64,000 nucleotides of DNA from AP-15 sp963737145 (GCA_963737145.1 CAVTRO010000001.1:372001-436000); one strand, 5' to 3'; counted from the first letter of the stretch, positions 17,486 through 25,794 are shown. Notes: generated from the letters alone by a model not told the origin. Numbers and translations are program-made.

Positions 17486-18760
17486 TTGATTCAGCCCGCC
17501 GGTTATCAATCCCCCGCGACTCTCCTCCCAGTTAGGACGCGTTCTGATTACATTGAGAGCAGGGCGCATTACGAATGCGTAGTCCGTCGCATACTTGTTG
17601 CTTTGCGCGACAGCAATCAGCCCTTCGTCCTGGTCACAGGCGATCCGCCGCCCGATCCCAAGGGCATCTCGGAGGCGCTCGAGAAGATCACGGGCCCCGG
17701 ATATGCAACTATCATCATTCCGTACCAGCCCGAAGTGAAGCGAGCGGACCTTGACAGCACCGTTCTCCCGCAAGCGACGCCAAAGGCCGACATTGGACGG
17801 GACCCCGAAGCCGGATCTTTGGTGCGTGCCTCGCGAATATTCCTCTTCGACTGGTTCGACCAGCTTTCTGACACCCAGATCAAGAGCGTCTGTGAAATCC
17901 ACGAAAATCAGGGGGCGGCTGTACTGCTAGCGCTTCCAGACTTTCTTGACCGGCTTGAGCGGCCGGCTTTGCGGTTCCTGAAGGATCGGATCTCCGGCCA
18001 GTTTCGTTTTCAAGAGATTGGCGACGATGAAGCCATCGCCTTCCTTCATAATCAGCTCCTCTCTCATGCAGACCGTCGGGTCGAGGCGCGCGGGTTTCGC
18101 CGCGGCATTTTGGTCGGCTTAGCCGCCGGCGGGGCTGCATTAGCGGCAAGCATCGCCGCCTTTATCCTGCATCCGAGATCGGAGCAAGCCCCCGAGGCGC
18201 CCGCGAATATCAGCCTAGAAAGCTTGGTCGATCAACCGGCGTCGATGCTCCGGCCAACTGAAGAGGCCGCGACGATCCGGGCTGCCCCGATCGTCGAGTC
18301 ATATCCGGTGATCATCGCCGCGCCGTCTGGGCCATCCGCGCCCCCGGCTCTGTCTGAGCCCCCATCGCCAAATAAGATGGAAAATCCACCCGCTGTGGCG
18401 GAAACTTCCGAAGACCAGCCCTCGCCCGTTCCCCACCTTTCCCACAGCGAGGTCACCGCATTGCTAAGTCGTGGCGACACACTCCTCGGGACAGGCGACA
18501 TCACTTCAGCGCGACTCTTCTACGAGCACATTTATGAGCGTGCGCCCGATACCGAAAGCGGGTTGGCCGCGTTGCGATTGGGAGCGACCTTCGATCCATT
18601 GTTTGCAGCCCGTGCCGCCTCACAAGGCGCCGTCGATCCGGCTCAGGCTTTGTTGTGGTACCGACGCGCCCACAAACTTGGCGTGGGCGAAGCTGAGCAA
18701 CGGATCGAGCGCCTCGACCCCGGATCGGTCGGCGAGAAAGATATGCTACCCCGGAAATAA
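17486..18760 (+). CDS. membrane-anchored ATPase-like protein of polysaccharide region
   Basis: The 424-residue protein has an N-terminal domain resembling the ExeA/AAA type (about residues 20-200), with QPFVLVTGDPPPDPKGIS where a Walker A motif would sit, but without the GK[S/T] of an active P-loop. One transmembrane helix follows at about residues 210-230 (ILVGLAAGGAALAASIAAFI), then a Pro/Ala/Ser-rich linker, then a C-terminal repeat segment (LSRGDTLLGTGDITSARLFY, ALLWYRRAHKLG) like SEL1/TPR units. Start TTG 17486 is the best fit but has a weak ribosome site. It precedes the Wzc-like gene and may help assemble the export machinery; that role is inference. Confidence 0.65.
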   Translation: MIQPAGYQSPATLLPVRTRSDYIESRAHYECVVRRILVALRDSNQPFVLVTGDPPPDPKGISEALEKITGPGYATIIIPYQPEVKRADLDSTVLPQATPKADIGRDPEAGSLVRASRIFLFDWFDQLSDTQIKSVCEIHENQGAAVLLALPDFLDRLERPALRFLKDRISGQFRFQEIGDDEAIAFLHNQLLSHADRRVEARGFRRGILVGLAAGGAALAASIAAFILHPRSEQAPEAPANISLESLVDQPASMLRPTEEAATIRAAPIVESYPVIIAAPSGPSAPPALSEPPSPNKMENPPAVAETSEDQPSPVPHLSHSEVTALLSRGDTLLGTGDITSARLFYEHIYERAPDTESGLAALRLGATFDPLFAARAASQGAVDPAQALLWYRRAHKLGVGEAEQRIERLDPGSVGEKDMLPRK

Positions 18761-19005
18761 CGGCTTTGCTCCTTCGGAGCATGAGATTTTGGAAATTGGG
18801 ACAGAATGACGCATAGCGAGTCGGCGGAACCTACCATTCCGGATGGCGGCTCACGGCGGGGGGTCTGCACGATATTGACGTGTTTCTCGATAATGTACTA
18901 AATTGATAGTTCTGAAATCTTAACCAATAAATGAGTTGCACAATATTCGTTGCAGCTTTGAGCCGGTTCACGTTTCATGTGCACAGCTCGAATGGGCGAA
19001 GGACG
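18761..19005. promoter_or_regulatory. AT-rich gap before the Wzc-like gene
   Basis: The stretch around 18880-18950 is notably AT-rich for this window and is the likely promoter region of the Wzc-like gene. No specific promoter consensus could be assigned. Confidence 0.3.
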
Positions 19006-19149
19006 ATGAAAGAAAAGGAAGCGGCCAAGCCTATCGAGGTGGTTTATCTGGCAAGCCGTAGGCTGTGCGCTGGCGCGCCGCCTAATCCCGCCCCCTCCGC
19101 TCCGGGTGGACGGGAGCCCCGAGGATATGCTGGAGCGGTATCCGAATGA
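19006..19149 (+). CDS. possible small protein coupled to Wzc-like gene
   Basis: A 47-codon frame starts at ATG 19006 after a GAAGGA ribosome-site-like sequence and ends with TGA overlapping the next start as ATGA, the pattern of translational coupling. The peptide (KEKEAAKPIEVVYLASRR and a Pro/Gly-rich tail) has no known domain or membrane segment. It may be a leader that couples translation rather than a functional protein. Confidence 0.35.
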   Translation: MKEKEAAKPIEVVYLASRRLCAGAPPNPAPSAPGGREPRGYAGAVSE

Positions 19150-21344
19150 TAGAGTCGCGAGCCCCTGCCCAAGGAGGAGTGACCGGCATCCGCGAGGCTC
19201 TGCGCTTTGTTAAGCAACATAAAATAGCCATCCTCGCGCCAATGGTGGCGTTCGCGGGTATTGCTTGGACGCTCGCGGCGACCAGCGTGCCGCGCTTTGC
19301 AGCCACCTCGGCTCTCACTCTCAACGTGAGCAAGGTTAGAATTGTAGATTACGAGGTGGTCTCGCGGCTTCCGCTCGAAACTTCCACTATTAGGAGTGAG
19401 CTCGACGTTATCCGGTCGCGTTCGCTTAACGAGGAGGTCGTCGTCAAGCTCGGGTTGCTCTCCGACCCTGCAGTGCAGCGGGAAGCGGGCGCATGGCTAT
19501 GGCCGTGGTGGCATGCGGCGCTTAAGATACGAGGTGCGGTCGGCCGGTTCTTGCCTGCGCTCGCCAAACAGATCCCGCTGGATCCCCTGCCGACGATTAC
19601 GGAACCGCTGCTCACGAATTGGTTGATCGGCAATCTTAGCGCCACAAACGACAACCGCTCCCTTACCGTTTTTGTCTCGTTCACTTCGGAGAGCCCCGAG
19701 CGGGCGGCACAAATCTCCAATTCCGTCACTCAAACTTACTTGGACGACCAAGCTCTGGTTAAGACGCGAGCGACGATGACGGCCAGCGACTGGCTCGGGC
19801 AGAGGGTGGACAAAATAAGACAGGATCTGGAGAAATCGGAGGCGGCGGTCGACGATTATCGGCGCAAAGCCGGGCTGCTCCCGGTCAAGGGCACCACGAT
19901 CCCGGCCGAGCGCCTGGGCGACCTCAATACGCAGCTCAGCAATGCCCGTTTGGAACGAATGCGCGCCGAGGTCAAATTGCAGACTGCCCGCGAAAGCAGC
20001 CCGGAGAACCTTCCGGACGTTGTCGCGTCGGGATTGATCCAGACGCTTCGCAAAGAGCTGGTCCAAGTTAACTCCGAAATCGCCATGGAGAGCCCCTACA
20101 GCACTTTCTATAAGCTGAAAGCCCTCCAGGATCGTGCGGCCGTCGTTCGGAAGCAGATGAATCAGGAAATGAATCGAATTCTCGGTGGTCTCGGCAGCGA
20201 GGTGGAGGTTGCGCGCAAGAGGGAGTCGCAATTGGCGCAGTCTTTCCAGGAGATGGAGAGCCAGTTGGGCGACTCTGCTCACTCCGGTTTGCGGCTTGTT
20301 CAGCTACAGCGGGAAGCCGATGCCAACCGGTCAATCTACGAAACCTTCCTGGCCCGATACAAGCAGGCGGCGGAGCAGGAAAGCCTGGCGATGCCGGATG
20401 CGCGGCTCATATCACGCGCGGTACCGCCCGAAAACCCGGTCTATCCCAACAAGGTGCGTTTTCTGTTGGTTGGTATTGTCGGCGGCCTCACGGTCGGCGG
20501 GGGGCTCGCCTTCCTCCGACAAGGTTTCGACCGGCGGATCCGCCAGGCCTCGGACATCGAGAGCGTGACCGGCATCCCGGTATTCGGGTTCCTGCCGAAG
20601 GTGTCGCGGTGGCGCGGTCTGCAACCGCAAGATTACCCGGTTACCGATCCTCATTCCCGATTCTGCACAGCGCTGATGCGCATCCATACCGCCCTGGGGC
20701 CCCACAGATCGTCGAACCGGAAGCAGGTGATACTCGTCACTTCCGCAGAGCCGGGTGATGGCAAGACCTCCTTCTGCACTGGCCTTGCGCGCTCGCTGGC
20801 GAATAACCGGATGCGAGTTTTGGTGATCGACGCCGACCCATATCGATCGCGGGTCGCGTCTGCATTCGGTGCGTCGACCGATCGCGCATCGGATCAGATT
20901 AGCGGGCCGGCCGGCCGGCTCGGCGATCTCGTGCGGGCTGATACGAAATCCTCGGCGCACTTCATGCCCGCCCCCACCCGCGACGATCTCCAATTCCTTC
21001 TCCATTCCGGCGGGTTCGAAACGGTGATCGAAGAAGCGCGGCAGACCTATGATGCGATCATCATCGACACGCCTCCGGTCATGACGAGTGCCGATGCCGC
21101 CCTGATCGGCAGGTTCGCCGATACCCGCCTTCTCCTGGTGAGGTGGAGGCGCACGTCGTGGGATCAGATGACGGCAGCAGTCGGGTTTCTCCGGCTGTGC
21201 CGCGTCGGGCTGGACGGCATTGTCATGGTAGGGGCCGATACCAACTCCGCCGGTTATACCCAGATGGCGAGCTATGATACCGCGCCTCCTGATCATCGCT
21301 TCGTGCGTCCGTCCTCGGACCGGAGGCTCACCGAGGTTGAGTGA
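19146..21344 (+). CDS. Wzc-like polysaccharide co-polymerase / tyrosine-protein kinase
   Basis: These inner-membrane proteins set chain length and drive export of exopolysaccharide. The 732 residues comprise an N-terminal Wzz domain with a transmembrane helix near residues 30-48, a long periplasmic coiled coil (about 200-420, e.g. LGGLGSEVEVARKRESQLAQ), the GNVR-type segment and second helix (about 425-450, RFLLVGIVGGLTVGG), and a cytoplasmic BY-kinase domain. Kinase motifs are Walker A SAEPGDGKTS near residue 532, Walker A' VLVIDADPYRS near 558, and Walker B DAIIIDTPP near 638. The C-terminus has few tyrosines (GYTQMASYD), so the usual tyrosine cluster is weak. It overlaps the next gene by 8 bp. 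Confidence 0.9.
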   Translation: MIESRAPAQGGVTGIREALRFVKQHKIAILAPMVAFAGIAWTLAATSVPRFAATSALTLNVSKVRIVDYEVVSRLPLETSTIRSELDVIRSRSLNEEVVVKLGLLSDPAVQREAGAWLWPWWHAALKIRGAVGRFLPALAKQIPLDPLPTITEPLLTNWLIGNLSATNDNRSLTVFVSFTSESPERAAQISNSVTQTYLDDQALVKTRATMTASDWLGQRVDKIRQDLEKSEAAVDDYRRKAGLLPVKGTTIPAERLGDLNTQLSNARLERMRAEVKLQTARESSPENLPDVVASGLIQTLRKELVQVNSEIAMESPYSTFYKLKALQDRAAVVRKQMNQEMNRILGGLGSEVEVARKRESQLAQSFQEMESQLGDSAHSGLRLVQLQREADANRSIYETFLARYKQAAEQESLAMPDARLISRAVPPENPVYPNKVRFLLVGIVGGLTVGGGLAFLRQGFDRRIRQASDIESVTGIPVFGFLPKVSRWRGLQPQDYPVTDPHSRFCTALMRIHTALGPHRSSNRKQVILVTSAEPGDGKTSFCTGLARSLANNRMRVLVIDADPYRSRVASAFGASTDRASDQISGPAGRLGDLVRADTKSSAHFMPAPTRDDLQFLLHSGGFETVIEEARQTYDAIIIDTPPVMTSADAALIGRFADTRLLLVRWRRTSWDQMTAAVGFLRLCRVGLDGIVMVGADTNSAGYTQMASYDTAPPDHRFVRPSSDRRLTEVE

Positions 21345-21912
21345 GCCGGAGATACCGCCAAACCCCGATCCGGGGCCATTACAAGACCATGCGATCCAAC
21401 CGGGCGCGCTTGTGGAGGGCGAGCGGTGGTACGCCGTACACACTTTGCCATTTGCCGAAGGGCGCGCAGAGGTTCAGCTCAATCGCCAAGGGTTCCGGAC
21501 CTTTCAGCCGAGACGCCATAAGACCGTTCGGCACGCGCGCAAACTGAGCACGGTCGAGGCCCCCTTTTTCCCCCGCTATCTGTTCCTTCTCCTCGATGTC
21601 GCGCGCCAGCGCTGGCGCAGCGTCAACGGCACCTTCGGGGTATCGCGGCTGGTGATGCGGGGCGACGAGCCGCAACCGGTGCCGCGCGGCGTCGTCGAGG
21701 CGCTGATCGCGGCAGCCGACGCCCGCGGCATCCTGCAACTCGCCTCCAAGCTGCAGGTCGGCGGTTCGGTACGCCTGATGGCGGGCCCATTTGCCGAGCA
21801 CCTCGCGATATTGGACGAGCTGGACGATTCCGGGCGCGTCCGGGTGCTTCTCGACATCCTCGGCCGGCAGGTGGCGATTTCGACAGTGGCGAACAACGTC
21901 CTGCCGCTGTGA
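21337..21912 (+). CDS. NusG/RfaH-like transcription antiterminator
   Basis: The 191-residue protein has an N-terminal NGN domain (about residues 28-130: RWYAVHTLPFAEGRAEVQL, GFRTFQPRR, APFFPRYLFLLLD) and a C-terminal KOW-like domain (GGSVRLMAGPFAEHLAILDE). Specialised NusG paralogs of the RfaH/LoaP/UpxY type ride with RNA polymerase and keep it going through long polysaccharide operons. Start TTG 21337 overlaps the Wzc-like gene. Its place at the head of this 40-kb region fits such a role. Its recognition site was not identified. Confidence 0.88.
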   Translation: MSEPEIPPNPDPGPLQDHAIQPGALVEGERWYAVHTLPFAEGRAEVQLNRQGFRTFQPRRHKTVRHARKLSTVEAPFFPRYLFLLLDVARQRWRSVNGTFGVSRLVMRGDEPQPVPRGVVEALIAAADARGILQLASKLQVGGSVRLMAGPFAEHLAILDELDDSGRVRVLLDILGRQVAISTVANNVLPL

Positions 21913-22892
21913 ATTGCCCGCGCGGCCATGAGCGGGAGGCGCCGCTCGCTGTTTTTGCTGTTCTTTGCAGCGAATTATCAGCCGTCGATCTCCCGTTCCC
22001 GGCGGAAATCCTCGACCGCCCCGGTTCGGGAACCGAAAGAACATCGAGGAGCTGGCTGTTCCGCCACTGTTTTCGCTGTTCTCGGGGACAAATGAAAGCG
22101 TCGCGTGCATGATCGCTCTGAACAATTTTGATAGCGATATCATGCGGATCGTCTGTTGTCAATTTGATAAATGCTGCGCCAGCACCGGGCCGCCAACCAT
22201 CCCTCAAGATTACCCTCAAATCGCATACGATATGCTGTAGGGACGGGTCACCAAGCCGGCGCCTTTGATTCCCGGTCACGCGCATTCGGCAAGCCGGGCG
22301 GGTGGAATAGAGTAGCGCCTCAAAGCCGCGCGTCGTCGAGTTTTCCTGGGGTGCCAGCCAGACAGCATTAATAGCGTGCGCCTGGGCCGGACATTGCTTT
22401 CGCTCACCGCCAGAAACACGGCGTAAATTTTTGTGGAAAAAACTGCCACAAATTGCAGGAGACGACCTGTCGGCCGCTCCTGCGAGGCGGACTACGAGTA
22501 ATCCCGAGACCGCCGGAAGGCCTGGACCGCCGCCCGTCACTCGGCTACCTCGCGAGAGGAATTGCCGAACGCAGCAAACGAGGGGTTTGCATCGAGCCCG
22601 GCTACTGCATCGCCGCGACGGAATTGAGAGTTGCTGCACAGGTGGCATTTTGCCGTACGCCTGTTTAAGGTAAAATCGGGGCGGGACGGCTACCAGAGAG
22701 TCCCTGCGTCTGCTCGGCGCGATCGAGGCGGGCGATCCCCGAAGCCGGCAGAGACCTGTAAAGAAAGCCGACGTCTCGCCGGATGACCGAGCCGGCTCGC
22801 GACCTCCCACGCGGACCCAAATTCCCGGCTATCTCTACTCTTTAGTTGGTTAACGAATTCGTCGGGCATGGATGTACCTCGCCAAGATTGCC
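21913..22892. other. long non-coding stretch before first sorting-signal gene
   Basis: No convincing gene is seen. The last 300 bp or so belong to a segment that recurs upstream of the second sorting-signal gene (see the repeats at 22620 and 24590). Confidence 0.5.
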
Positions 22893-22910
22893 GTCGGAAT
22901 TCCTTACACC
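22893..22910 (+). promoter_or_regulatory. palindromic activator-site candidate, copy 1
   Basis: GTCGGAATTCCTTACACC contains a perfect GGAATTCC core with GT/AC outer symmetry. It begins exactly 80 bp before the -24 element of the sigma-54 promoter, a usual distance for an enhancer-binding activator. The bound protein is unknown. Confidence 0.65.
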
Positions 22911-22972
22911 CGCATCGTCCACCACTTCGCGAGCAGTTTTGTTAACGCTAAGAAGCGAGGCTCCCTCGATCC

Positions 22973-22988
22973 TGGTCCGAGAGTTGCA
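22973..22988 (+). promoter_or_regulatory. sigma-54 promoter, copy 1
   Basis: TGGTCCG-AGAG-TTGCA matches the -24/-12 consensus TGGCACG-N4-TTGC with the obligatory 10 bp between GG and GC. It points at the secreted-protein remnant and the first sorting-signal gene. Confidence 0.75.
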
Positions 22989-23035
22989 AATGCCTTTGTG
23001 TGTCAATTTTGGGCCCTAAAGGGGGAGTATGTCGC

Positions 23036-23200
23036 ATGCTGAAATTTAAATCCCCTCCGATCCTCGCGGGCGCCGCGGCTCTCGGACTGCCTCCTTTATA
23101 GGAGTGACGCCCGCTCATGCTATCACCTTGGTTGCAGACGGCGTTACCTGCACGCTGACCAGACGCCACTCAGCGCAACTAATGTCGCCTGTGTCGAATA
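23036..23200 (+). pseudogene. remnant of a secreted protein gene
   Basis: ATG 23036 follows a GGGGGAG ribosome site and begins a signal peptide (LKFKSPPILAGAAALGLPPL) that hits TAG at 23099-23101. In the next frame the peptide completes normally as GVTPAHA, a signal-peptidase site, followed by ITLVADGVTCTLT, and after another shift by TPLSATNVACVE and a stop. It reads as a frameshifted small secreted protein directly under the first sigma-54 promoter. Confidence 0.5.
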
Positions 23201-23230
23201 GAGCACAAACACACCGAATTGAGGGCGGAC

Positions 23231-23956
23231 ATGGGCTATAGATCATTCATCGTCCCTGTCGTTGGTCTCGTCGCGTTTGGAGGTGGCGAGGCTCTCGCGA
23301 CACCTGTGGCGCCATTCGCTAACTCTAGCCTCGATTGCCCAATTGTCGGCGGAAGTGCTTGTGCTTCGTCTCCAGGATCTTACGGCACCATTACATTCAC
23401 CAACGACGGTACGAACACGGTTGATATCGGCGTGAATGTGGCTGGCTCGGGCGGCTCGATCCAGTACATCGCCCTAAACTACAATGAGGCAAAGTTCAAC
23501 AGCTCGTCGATGTTCACGGCGACAATTAACGGCAGCTCCGTTGATGTCGGTAATTCGGAAAACGGCATAACCCTAAACGGCAGCGGAAACTACTCTGGTA
23601 AGTTCGATCTGCAGATTCCGCCCAATGGCACTATTACTCAAGACGGAAATAACTTCACTATCGTGCTCTCCGCTGCTGGCCTCACGGCTGCCGACCTGGT
23701 GGGCTTGCTTGATACGTCAGGTAAGTTTGATGCCGCGGTGCATCTACAAGACTGCGGGCCGAACAACGGAACTTGCCAGCCAGGGCAGACCGGTAATAAC
23801 TCGCTCGTGGTTGGCGAACTGGTACCAGCTCCCGTGATCGGCCACGGCCTGTTCGTTCTTCTGGCCATCGGCGGCGTGGTGTTTGGTGGCAAGCTCTTGG
23901 AACGCGCCAAGAGGCATCTCCTGCTGGGGAGTGGTGTCCCGCGCGCAACAACCTGA
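23231..23956 (+). CDS. secreted protein with variant exosortase-type C-terminal signal (1)
   Basis: The 241-residue protein has an N-terminal signal peptide (IVPVVGLVAFGGGEALA, cut likely before TP), a Ser/Gly/Asn-rich beta-type body with few charges (about residues 28-195), and from about residue 198 a tripartite end: PAPVIGHGL, a hydrophobic span (FVLLAIGGVVF), GGKLLE and the basic ERAKRH. This has the layout of PEP-CTERM signals but IGHGL replaces the PEP core. A tail of about 12 residues extends past the basic cluster. ATG 23231 is chosen over TTG 23219 because AGGGCGG sits just before it. Likely exported and processed by the exosortase at 27551; this is inference. Confidence 0.75.
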   Translation: MGYRSFIVPVVGLVAFGGGEALATPVAPFANSSLDCPIVGGSACASSPGSYGTITFTNDGTNTVDIGVNVAGSGGSIQYIALNYNEAKFNSSSMFTATINGSSVDVGNSENGITLNGSGNYSGKFDLQIPPNGTITQDGNNFTIVLSAAGLTAADLVGLLDTSGKFDAAVHLQDCGPNNGTCQPGQTGNNSLVVGELVPAPVIGHGLFVLLAIGGVVFGGKLLERAKRHLLLGSGVPRATT

Positions 23957-23979
23957 AACGGGGTTATATTTGAAACCGG

Positions 23980-24007
23980 GGCGCGGCCGGCGAGGCCGCG
24001 CCTTTTT
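23980..24007 (+). terminator. intrinsic terminator after first sorting-signal gene
   Basis: GGCGCGGCC pairs perfectly with GGCCGCGCC around a GGCGA loop, followed by TTTTT. It ends the first sigma-54 transcription unit. Confidence 0.9.
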
Positions 24008-24057
24008 GCTGTCTGCTTCACCACGGCATCTACCATCTCATAGCGGCAAGGCCGGCG

Positions 24058-24440
24058 GCTCCGAAAATAGTCGCACTTCCATGCATTCCGGCAATCGAGG
24101 CTTAGGAGTTTGGCACTGGACGGCACCCGAGAAAAGCGAGTGCCGGGATGACAGCACCGGGGGCCGAACATCGAGCCTCGCGTATCTGTCCGCGGCTGAG
24201 AATCCCCCAAGCGGTCCGGCTTTTCCGAGCTGCGGCCCTATACGTAGCGCAGCGCGTCGCGCTGACCGGAAGAAACGCGCGAGTGTCTCTGGGTCGAGCG
24301 CGTGAGTATAGGCCCGTCCGCGAATGTCTTCCGCCGACCGCGAGGAAATCACGATGTGACCTTGTGTAAAAAACTGCGTCATGCGGCCGCCGATCTGACG
24401 GCGCTCGCACCGCGCCGCTTCGCACGCGCATTGCCGCAAG
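24058..24440 (-). pseudogene. decayed paralog of the exosortase-linked unknown gene
   Basis: On the minus strand this stretch aligns with the 3' half of the gene at 27021-27554 at DNA level. Matching blocks are GCGCTACGTATAGGGCCGCA against CGCTATGTCTATATAGACCGCA, CATCCCGGCACTCGCTTTTC against CATCCGGGCATATGCTTCTG, GTGCCAA, and TTGCCGGAATGCATGGAA against TTGGCGGAATGTCTGGAA. Frameshifts and gaps break every frame. It implies that a second copy of this gene once sat between the two sorting-signal genes. The 5' limit is uncertain. Confidence 0.55.
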
Positions 24441-24853
24441 TGGCCGCTCCCGACGGGTCAGGGCTGGATTGGTTTGCCGGCCGTCACATCAGGCGCCATC
24501 TTCGCGAAGATTGCCCCGCACTAGGCGGGGATTAGGTATCCGTCGTTTCAGCCGTTTTTAGGACTGGCTAACGCCTCCCGCGGCCGGAAATGAGAGTTGC
24601 TGTGTACGCGGCATATCGACTCACCTTGTTAAGGCAAACTCCCGGGGTCACCCCACGACAAGTGCCTGCGTCATTGCTTGACGCGATCGAGGCGGGCGAT
24701 ACCTCCAAAGCCGGCAACGAGCTGTAAAGAAGACCGTCGTCTCACCGGATGACGGTGCCGGCTCTCGACCGGGGGCCCCGCCCGCACTCTGCAGCTAACT
24801 CGCCGTTTGTAGATAAATTAGGTGGGGCGTCGATACGCGTAGCGAAGACTGCC

Positions 24854-24871
24854 GTCGGAATTCCTTACACC
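24854..24871 (+). promoter_or_regulatory. palindromic activator-site candidate, copy 2
   Basis: The 18-bp sequence is identical to that at 22893 and again begins exactly 80 bp upstream of a sigma-54 -24 element. Confidence 0.68.
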
Positions 24872-24933
24872 CGCGTCATCCGCCTCTCAGCGAGCAGTCT
24901 TATTAACCTTAAAAAGCGAAGCTCCTTCCGGGC

Positions 24934-24949
24934 TGGCCCGCGATTTGCA
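24934..24949 (+). promoter_or_regulatory. sigma-54 promoter, copy 2
   Basis: TGGCCCG-CGAT-TTGCA is a close match to the -24/-12 consensus with correct spacing, 63 bp before ATG 25012. Confidence 0.82.
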
Positions 24950-25011
24950 CTTCATCCGCTGTATCAATCGGCGAGCGGCCCATCGGCGGCCTTTGAAGGA
25001 GGGGACACGAA

Positions 25012-25758
25012 ATGAAACGTCTGCTTCTCGCGGTAACAGCGCTCGGGCTTGCCGGGACCATCGGCACGGCGAACGCTACGCCGGATATCTCGAACACGGT
25101 CGCGATCTGGAACGCAGCCACGCCCGGCGCCGACGCCAACAGCCAGAACCAGCAAGCGCTGCCATCGGCAATCTTGGGGGGACCTACTCCCCTTATTCAG
25201 GTTTTGGCGCCCACCTCCTACGTTGAGCCGATCAACTACAATTTGGTGGGAAACACCACCTCCACCTTTACGATCCCCGACTTTTTTGCCGCCAGTCTGT
25301 CGAACCCGGGGCAGGCTGCCCCCGCGACCTGTACCGGGGCGTGCGCAACAAACCCGATAAGTGAAGGCCAGGGGGGGCCTACGGGCGCTGCGCCGTTTAG
25401 CTGGACCTCGCTGTTCGAGTTCACGTTTACGCCGACTTCAACAGAATTATTTACGGTCACCCACGACGATGGCGTCAGCCTATTCGACGCTGCCAATGCC
25501 GGCACCAATCTGCTACCGGGGCAAGCGGCCCCCACGTCCTCTGAGGTCTCGCAAACGATTACCCTGACTGGCGGTCATACCTATGACCTGTGGTTTACGG
25601 CGGCTAACGGGGTGCCCGAAGTTTTAGAGACCAACACTGTTCCCGTACCAACTCCATTGATCGGCCACGGGCTCTTAGCCCTTCTCGCCGTTGGCGGCGT
25701 ATTGTGTGGCGGCAAGCTTTTGGAACAACTTAAAAAGCGTGATTTGCACGCAGCGTGA
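25012..25758 (+). CDS. secreted protein with variant exosortase-type C-terminal signal (2)
   Basis: The 248-residue protein begins with a clear signal peptide (KRLLLAVTALGLAGTIG, cut likely after ANA). The body is Thr/Pro/Ala-rich with few lysines and contains FSWTSLFEFTFTPTSTE and FTVTHDDGVSLFD, a beta-sandwich-like pattern seen in other PEP-CTERM proteins. From about residue 210 it ends PVPTPLIGHGL, a hydrophobic span, GGKLLEQ and LKKR. The C-terminal signal matches that of the protein at 23231, while the bodies are unrelated. AGGAGG lies 8 bp before ATG 25012. It is predicted to be a cell-surface or matrix protein sorted with the polysaccharide. Confidence 0.78.
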   Translation: MKRLLLAVTALGLAGTIGTANATPDISNTVAIWNAATPGADANSQNQQALPSAILGGPTPLIQVLAPTSYVEPINYNLVGNTTSTFTIPDFFAASLSNPGQAAPATCTGACATNPISEGQGGPTGAAPFSWTSLFEFTFTPTSTELFTVTHDDGVSLFDAANAGTNLLPGQAAPTSSEVSQTITLTGGHTYDLWFTAANGVPEVLETNTVPVPTPLIGHGLLALLAVGGVLCGGKLLEQLKKRDLHAA

Positions 25759-25794
25759 TGCGAGGCGCACACGGTCGTCAATGCTAGCCTCTCA

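Larger units (their letters stand above)
22620..22990 (+). repeat. duplicated upstream region, copy 1
   Basis: Blocks shared in the same order with 24590-24950 include GAGAGTTGCTG, GCGATCGAGGCGGGCGAT, CTGTAAAGAA, CGTCTC-CCGGATGAC and GCCGTCGGAATTCCTTACAC, ending at the sigma-54 promoter. The conserved blocks upstream of the palindrome are unexplained. Confidence 0.7.
24590..24950 (+). repeat. duplicated upstream region, copy 2
   Basis: This is the second copy of the segment at 22620-22990, with the same block order and the same distance from the palindrome to the sigma-54 promoter, but diverged between blocks. Confidence 0.7.

Noticed and set aside
22620..22800. c-di-GMP riboswitch in the duplicated upstream region
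   Set aside because: Conserved blocks do not include the aptamer core expected for the GEMM class; structure remains unassigned.
21623..22810. Long minus-strand open frame of about 395 codons
   Set aside because: It runs antisense to the NusG-like gene and into non-coding DNA, has low-complexity Arg/Pro content and no recognisable domain; it is a by-product of high GC.
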